From Candidatus Treponema excrementipullorum (lineage in GTDB: Bacteria > Spirochaetota > Spirochaetia > Treponematales > Treponemataceae): a stretch of DNA of 10,945 nt. Shown in pieces: positions 7,272-10,945 of the stretch. The translations under genes were made by a program, and so were the position numbers. The stretch's first letter is position 1; the number at the start of each line of letters is the position of its first letter. The notes beneath the pieces are model-generated. The model was not told the origin of the DNA. It made no database searches and saw only the letters and a program-made list of their open reading frames with translations. The DNA is taken from the NCBI GenBank assembly GCA_018883625.1, contig JAHLFV010000137.1:1-10945 (forward strand). Direction: 5' to 3'.

Positions 7272-7280
7272 TGCTATCAT
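7272..7280 (+). promoter_or_regulatory. Extended -10 promoter of luxS
   Basis: TGC followed by TATCAT (7275-7280) is an extended -10 element of the same form as that of the divergent gene. No acceptable -35 hexamer is seen. The expected start is near 7287, leaving a leader of about 28 nt before the luxS ATG. Confidence 0.45.
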
Positions 7281-7314
7281 ACTGTATCTTAAAAGGCAAG
7301 GAGCACCTGCATTT

Positions 7315-7794
7315 ATGGAAAAAATTGCAAGTTTTACGGTAAATCATTTAACGCTAAATCCGGGGGTTTATGTGTCTCGGGAGGATGTAGTAGGATCAGA
7401 AGTTGTGACAACCTTTGATATCCGAATGACAGCTCCCAACAGAGAGCCGGTAATAAATACTGCGGAAATTCACGCTATAGAACATTTAGGAGCCACTTTT
7501 TTGCGGAATCATAAAGATTTTGGAGAAAAAATACTGTATTTTGGCCCTATGGGATGTCGAACTGGTTTTTATCTGCTGTTAAAAGGAACGTATCGGTCAA
7601 AAGATATTGTGCCTCTGTTGACGGAAATGTATGAGTTTATCCGGGATTTTCAGGGAGACATTCCCGGTGCCTGCGCCAAAGACTGTGGCAACTATTTGGA
7701 TATGAACTTACCCATGGCTCAATGGCTGGCAAAACGATTTTTGGAAAACACGCTCTACAACATACGGGAGGAATTCCTTCAGTATCCAGACTGA
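7315..7794 (+). CDS. luxS: S-ribosylhomocysteine lyase
   Basis: A 159-aa enzyme of normal family length (about 157). It splits S-ribosylhomocysteine into homocysteine and 4,5-dihydroxy-2,3-pentanedione, the precursor of autoinducer-2, as part of the cytoplasmic activated-methyl cycle. The metal site HAIEH (H53, E56, H57) and C124 in GACAKDCGNYLDMN are present. The catalytic Cys is C81 in GCRTG. The reading frame extends 55 codons upstream without a stop, but that part is non-homologous and covers the promoter, so the start at MEKIASF is used. AAGGAG lies 11 nt upstream, a slightly long spacing. The homocysteine product could in principle feed sulfur amino-acid metabolism alongside the nearby serine acetyltransferase, but the two genes are not in one operon. 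No terminator was found after it. Confidence 0.97.
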   Translation: MEKIASFTVNHLTLNPGVYVSREDVVGSEVVTTFDIRMTAPNREPVINTAEIHAIEHLGATFLRNHKDFGEKILYFGPMGCRTGFYLLLKGTYRSKDIVPLLTEMYEFIRDFQGDIPGACAKDCGNYLDMNLPMAQWLAKRFLENTLYNIREEFLQYPD

Positions 7795-7879
7795 AAGCCT
7801 TATGGTACAACCGAGTAGGGGGTGTCTCAGAAAAAATCTGTGATAAAAACTATACTCCACAACAGCAGAATTTTAATGC

Positions 7880-7907
7880 TTGACAAAGTTTTTTAGGAAA
7901 GTACAAT
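7880..7907 (+). promoter_or_regulatory. Strong sigma70 promoter placed for a leaderless ctp mRNA
   Basis: TTGACA (7880-7885, perfect -35) and TACAAT (7902-7907) are 16 bp apart. The ATG of the protease gene begins 6 nt after the -10 box, so the expected transcription start coincides with the A of the start codon. An AGGAAA at 7895-7900 sits too far upstream, and inside the promoter spacer, to be a normal ribosome-binding site. Confidence 0.75.
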
Positions 7908-7913
7908 ACTAGC

Positions 7914-9422
7914 ATGTTCGATTCGAATACTACTTTAAAAAAATCTTGGTCAGGCCCTCTTGCTCTGATGTTAGTTGTGCTGATTTTGGTATTTTTGCCT
8001 GGAGTCAGTGTTTTTTCTCAAACAGCTCCCTCTTCTTCCAACGACTACGACATAAAACGACGGGAGTATATTCAGCTTTTAAGCAATGTTTTTGACTTTG
8101 TTCACAGAAACTATGTAGATGAAGTAGATCCCGAAATTCTCTATCAGGGAGCAATGGAAGGTCTTATGAACGCCTTCGGGGATCCCTATACAACATACAT
8201 GGATTTGTCTTTATCCCGCAGTATCAGCGACACTACTTCCGGTAATTTTGGCGGTGTGGGGCTTACTATCACAAAAGCTATTGAGTCTTCTGCCGACAAT
8301 CCGGCTTATGTGGAAGTTTCCTATCCGATGGAGGGAACGCCGGGATATTTAGCCGGTATACAGCCGGGGGATAAAATTATTAAAATTGACGGTGTGGATA
8401 CTTCTACCATTACCATGGACGAAGTGTTGAATATTCTTCGGGGAGAAATCGGTTCTCCTGTGGATTTAGTTATTCGTAGAGGGGAAAATATGGAGTTCCC
8501 GGTAACTTTGGAGCGGGCTCTCATCGAAGTACCTACCGTTAAATACAGCATGATTAACGATATCGGGTATCTGAAAATAATTGAGTTTACTCCGTTAACC
8601 CCGGAGCGGGTACAAGAAGCGTTAGACAGCTTTATTGCACAGGATTTTAAAGGTCTGATTATTGATTTACGAAACAATCCCGGCGGTTTGATCACCAGCG
8701 TTGTGGATGTAGCAGATAAATTTATCGATGCAGGCCCCATCGTATCTACGAAAAGTCGTGTGGTATACGAAAATTCTGTTTTCACTGCAACTAAGAAGAA
8801 TACAACTATGCCTAAAGGAATCCCCATTGTGGTGTTGATCAATCGGGCTTCTGCCAGTGCTTCGGAAATTCTTGCCGGGGCTTTGAAAGACAATCATTTG
8901 GCCTATTTAGTGGGAGAACGGACTTACGGAAAAGGTTCTGTACAGAATCCTATCCCCTTGTCCAACACAGACGGAATTAAACTGACCATTGCCCGGTATT
9001 ATACCCCCAGTGATACCAATATTGATAAAATCGGTATTCCGCCGGATTTGGAAGTGCTGTTTCCTGAATTGACGGAACAGGAAGAAGAGTCTTACCAGAA
9101 GTTAATGGAGGACGGAGTCCTTTCTCAAAAGGTCACTTCTGCAGATATCAGTGAAAAAGAGATAGCTGCCTTAGCCGATGAACTGTACAGTAAGTATCCC
9201 ATGGAAAAATCTTTGTTACGCCGTCTCATTCGGTTGGAATCCGATAAGTATCGGGAACCGCGGCTTTACGATTTGGATTTTGACATACAGTTAAATGCTG
9301 CTTTGGAAGTAATCAAGGATGAAAACTTTGCAGAAAAAGTAGCTCAGTCCAAAACCTTAAAAGAACTACAGGAAGAAGCTGAATTGGAAATGGCAGAAAA
9401 TACTTCTTCTGAAGAGCAATAA
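7914..9422 (+). CDS. ctp: C-terminal processing protease, S41 family
   Basis: A 502-aa serine protease. A hydrophobic segment (about 15-36) acts as signal or membrane anchor, so it works in the periplasm. Next come a helical region with the VDEVDPEILYQGAMEGLMNAFGDPYT-type signature (split here over 68-93), a PDZ domain (about 112-190, with GIQPGDKIIKIDG) and the protease core. The catalytic set inferred from the spacing of CtpB is S315 in RASASASEI, K340 in TYGKGSVQ and Q344. GLIIDLRNNPGG (248-259) is the conserved strand before it. A family-atypical charged tail runs from about 385 to the end (Glu/Lys-rich), perhaps coiled coil. It may trim the C-termini of envelope proteins or cell-wall hydrolases. 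The start has its own promoter but no Shine-Dalgarno. A downstream Met at 19 would cut the hydrophobic segment and is rejected. rsmE follows after 12 bp. Confidence 0.95.
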   Translation: MFDSNTTLKKSWSGPLALMLVVLILVFLPGVSVFSQTAPSSSNDYDIKRREYIQLLSNVFDFVHRNYVDEVDPEILYQGAMEGLMNAFGDPYTTYMDLSLSRSISDTTSGNFGGVGLTITKAIESSADNPAYVEVSYPMEGTPGYLAGIQPGDKIIKIDGVDTSTITMDEVLNILRGEIGSPVDLVIRRGENMEFPVTLERALIEVPTVKYSMINDIGYLKIIEFTPLTPERVQEALDSFIAQDFKGLIIDLRNNPGGLITSVVDVADKFIDAGPIVSTKSRVVYENSVFTATKKNTTMPKGIPIVVLINRASASASEILAGALKDNHLAYLVGERTYGKGSVQNPIPLSNTDGIKLTIARYYTPSDTNIDKIGIPPDLEVLFPELTEQEEESYQKLMEDGVLSQKVTSADISEKEIAALADELYSKYPMEKSLLRRLIRLESDKYREPRLYDLDFDIQLNAALEVIKDENFAEKVAQSKTLKELQEEAELEMAENTSSEEQ

Positions 9423-9434
9423 TCGTATCAGAGT

Positions 9435-10250
9435 ATGCGACAGTTTGTAGCTCCTTTTCTTCCAGACTCCAAGGGAAGACTCCGCTTGCAAGGTAAAGAT
9501 TACAGGTATCTGAGTACTGTTTTGCGTTTACGGCAGGGGGATGTTTTACCTGTCCGATTTCCCGACGGGAGCCTTGTGAATATGGAAGTGTGGGAAATCG
9601 GGAATAAATTTATTGAGCTTCGGCTTTCTGACAGAGAAGAAACGACAGAGAGGGGTGTTTCTGCTTTGGAAATAGACCGGGAAGAAGCCGGGGACGAAAT
9701 TTGGCTATTTCAATTCGTTGCTAAAGCACAAAAGATGGATCTCATTATCCGACAGGCCACAGAAGTAGGAGTTTCTTACATAGTACCGGTACAAAGTGCT
9801 TTTTCCGTTCAAGTAGATTCCGCTGACCGCAAAGAGCGATGGCGGCGAATCGTCCGAGAAGCCCGGCAACAAAGCGGTTCTCCCAGGGATACGCAGGTTT
9901 TGTCTCCCTGTTCTCTGGAGAAAGCCTTACAGACATGGGAAGAGATGGCACCTAGAGGAAAAGGCTTTGTTTTGTACGAGGAAGTGGGGGGAAGCAAAAC
10001 CTTTCACCAAGGAATAGTTTCTTACTTGAAGGATGGGGCAGAAGATAAGAGACAGTGTGCTCTTGTTGCCGGTTGCGAGGGAGGCATCAGCAGGGAGGAG
10101 CTTGCCTTGATGGAATCAAAGGGTTTTATACCCATTCATTTTAGAACAAATATATTACGGGCAGAAACAGCGGCTTTATACGGCTTGGCTGTTTTGCAGA
10201 ATTTATTGACGGAGTATGATACATGGCAATTGAAAGAATCCATTTATTAG
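9435..10250 (+). CDS. rsmE: 16S rRNA (uracil(1498)-N3)-methyltransferase
   Basis: A 271-aa SPOUT-family enzyme that methylates N3 of U1498 in 16S rRNA using S-adenosylmethionine. The N-terminal PUA-like part (1-75) contains YRYLSTVLRLRQGD. The catalytic domain shows FVAKAQKMDLIIRQATEVG (94-112), the ERWRRIVREARQQSG block (135-148), AGCEGGIS (212-219) and RTNILRAETAAL (237-248), the last two forming the trefoil-knot cofactor site. The usual GPEGG is GCEGG here, a conservative oddity. It is slightly longer than typical (about 240-250), mainly through an acidic insertion around 65-87. The ribosome-binding site is weak (GAG only). It lies 12 bp after ctp, so it is likely cotranscribed and coupled, and its last 28 bp overlap the next gene. 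Confidence 0.95.
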   Translation: MRQFVAPFLPDSKGRLRLQGKDYRYLSTVLRLRQGDVLPVRFPDGSLVNMEVWEIGNKFIELRLSDREETTERGVSALEIDREEAGDEIWLFQFVAKAQKMDLIIRQATEVGVSYIVPVQSAFSVQVDSADRKERWRRIVREARQQSGSPRDTQVLSPCSLEKALQTWEEMAPRGKGFVLYEEVGGSKTFHQGIVSYLKDGAEDKRQCALVAGCEGGISREELALMESKGFIPIHFRTNILRAETAALYGLAVLQNLLTEYDTWQLKESIY

Positions 10251-10945
10251 ATATCCCTATTGATATTTTGTCTCAGGAAAATGTAGAAAAGGAAATTTTA
10301 GATCTGCTAAACAAACCCGGAACAAAATCCATAGTATTTCTTTCTGTATGGGATTTTCTAAAAGCTCATAAAAACGGAAAATTCGGAGAGTGCATAAAAA
10401 ACGCAACACTGGTCTTACCGACTTCAAAAAGTCTACTAAAAGGTGCTGCAAAATTAGGATTGCCAGTTCCTCTTCGTTATAACCCCTTTACTGCCATTAT
10501 TTTTCTCCTTTCCATTTTGGATAACAACTATAAAACCCTGTATTTATTCGGAGGAAGGAAAGGAGCTTTAAGTCAGGCAGAGAAAAATGTTCATGCCACT
10601 TTCAGCAATATACGGTTAGTAGGCCGATACGTAGGATATTATCCAAAAAATGTAGAATCACAGATTGTTTTGGCTATGTACAAATCCTCTCCTTCCGTAG
10701 TGTTGTTGGGTGATGGCATTCCCGGTAAGGTCACATGGCCTTATAATAACAGAAACAGATTTGCTTCCAGTACCTTTGTATACTACCGAGATATAATCAA
10801 TATTTTTGCCAAGCGCTCAAAAAGAGTTTCCGATAAAACTTTTGAAAAGGGCAACGAAATTTGGATAGAAATTTTGCATAATCCCCTAAAGATTTTTTTG
10901 ATTTTTCCGTACATGAAATATAAGTTGTTGCTCCTTATGTATAAG
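10223..10945 (+). CDS. WecG/TagA/CpsF (GT26)-like protein with altered active-site motifs, 3' end missing
   Basis: The 241 visible codons are open to the right edge; the family is about 240-260 aa, so little is missing. GGAG lies 8 nt before the ATG. The gene overlaps rsmE by 28 bp in another frame. The GT26 layout is seen in TLYLFGGRKGAL (105-116), IRLVGRYVGYYP (130-141), VVLLGDGIPG (159-168) and a basic, hydrophobic C-terminus (from about 196) like the membrane-binding appendage of TagA-type enzymes. Active enzymes transfer N-acetylmannosamine(uronate) or similar sugars to lipid-linked intermediates at the inner membrane. Here the VLPDG motif reads VLPTSKS (no catalytic Asp at 67), the G-x-PKQExW motif reads GIPGKVTW, and the early T-x-N motif is absent. 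It may be inactive or have a changed reaction. Fold-level membership is likely, function is uncertain. Confidence 0.75.
   Translation, partial: MAIERIHLLDIPIDILSQENVEKEILDLLNKPGTKSIVFLSVWDFLKAHKNGKFGECIKNATLVLPTSKSLLKGAAKLGLPVPLRYNPFTAIIFLLSILDNNYKTLYLFGGRKGALSQAEKNVHATFSNIRLVGRYVGYYPKNVESQIVLAMYKSSPSVVLLGDGIPGKVTWPYNNRNRFASSTFVYYRDIINIFAKRSKRVSDKTFEKGNEIWIEILHNPLKIFLIFPYMKYKLLLLMYK

Noticed and set aside
7170..7280. N-terminal extension of the Wzi-like protein to an ATG at 7280
   Set aside because: It would put 37 charged residues before a clear signal peptide, it covers the promoter, and the ATG at 7169 has a good AAGGAG site.
7150..7314. N-terminal extension of LuxS to an ATG at 7150
   Set aside because: LuxS is about 157 aa and starts at MEKIASF; the extra 55 codons are AT-rich promoter sequence with no family match.
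7830..7855. Terminator hairpin after luxS (CAGA-loop-TCTG)
   Set aside because: The stem is only 4 bp, AT-rich and has no T-run, so it is not convincing.
8321..8893. 190-codon open frame on the minus strand inside the protease gene
   Set aside because: It is antisense to the conserved PDZ and S41 core, has no recognisable motif, and is a by-product of codon bias.

Overview
The window looks like chromosome from an anaerobic, double-membraned bacterium, most likely a Treponema-like spirochaete. The evidence is a sensory [FeFe]-hydrogenase cassette, an outer-membrane beta-barrel with a signal peptide, LuxS, and moderately AT-rich coding sequence with spirochaete-like gene content. The genus assignment is inference; no rRNA or tRNA gene is present to anchor it.

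Left part (1-4957), all minus strand, in two transcription units. The right-hand unit is a patatin-like phospholipase followed 24 bp later by a serine O-acetyltransferase (CysE/EpsC type). Next, a strong sigma70-type promoter (TTGACG-17-TAAAAT) drives a three-gene redox-signalling cassette: a thioredoxin-fold [2Fe-2S] protein, a 583-aa HydS-type sensory [FeFe]-hydrogenase with a C-terminal PAS domain, and a SpoIIE/PP2C-type phosphatase. The phosphatase start overlaps the hydrogenase stop and its end lies beyond the left edge. The hydrogenase has Ala where catalytic enzymes have the proton-relay Cys, which fits a sensor. The likely logic is that the small Fe-S protein and hydrogenase sense H2 or redox state and the phosphatase relays the signal by dephosphorylating a partner.

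Middle (4921-7314). A 377-bp intergenic region holds the patatin promoter, a 24-bp tandem repeat with an alternating A-B-A-B' (48-bp) higher-order pattern, and a Rho-independent terminator. The terminator closes a minus-strand gene for a 623-aa outer-membrane barrel resembling the capsule-assembly protein Wzi. That gene and luxS diverge from a shared intergenic region with two extended -10 promoters flanking a short inverted repeat.

Right part (7315-10945), plus strand: luxS, then a C-terminal processing protease (S41), rsmE (16S rRNA m3U1498 methyltransferase), and a WecG/TagA/CpsF (GT26)-like gene that overlaps rsmE and runs off the right edge. The protease gene has a near-consensus promoter whose -10 box ends 6 nt before the ATG, predicting a leaderless mRNA; the patatin gene has nearly the same arrangement. 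The GT26-like protein keeps the fold signature but lacks the family's usual active-site residues.

The items most worth a second look are the sensor-hydrogenase/phosphatase cassette, the 24/48-bp repeat array, the two leaderless-type promoters and the degenerate GT26 homologue.
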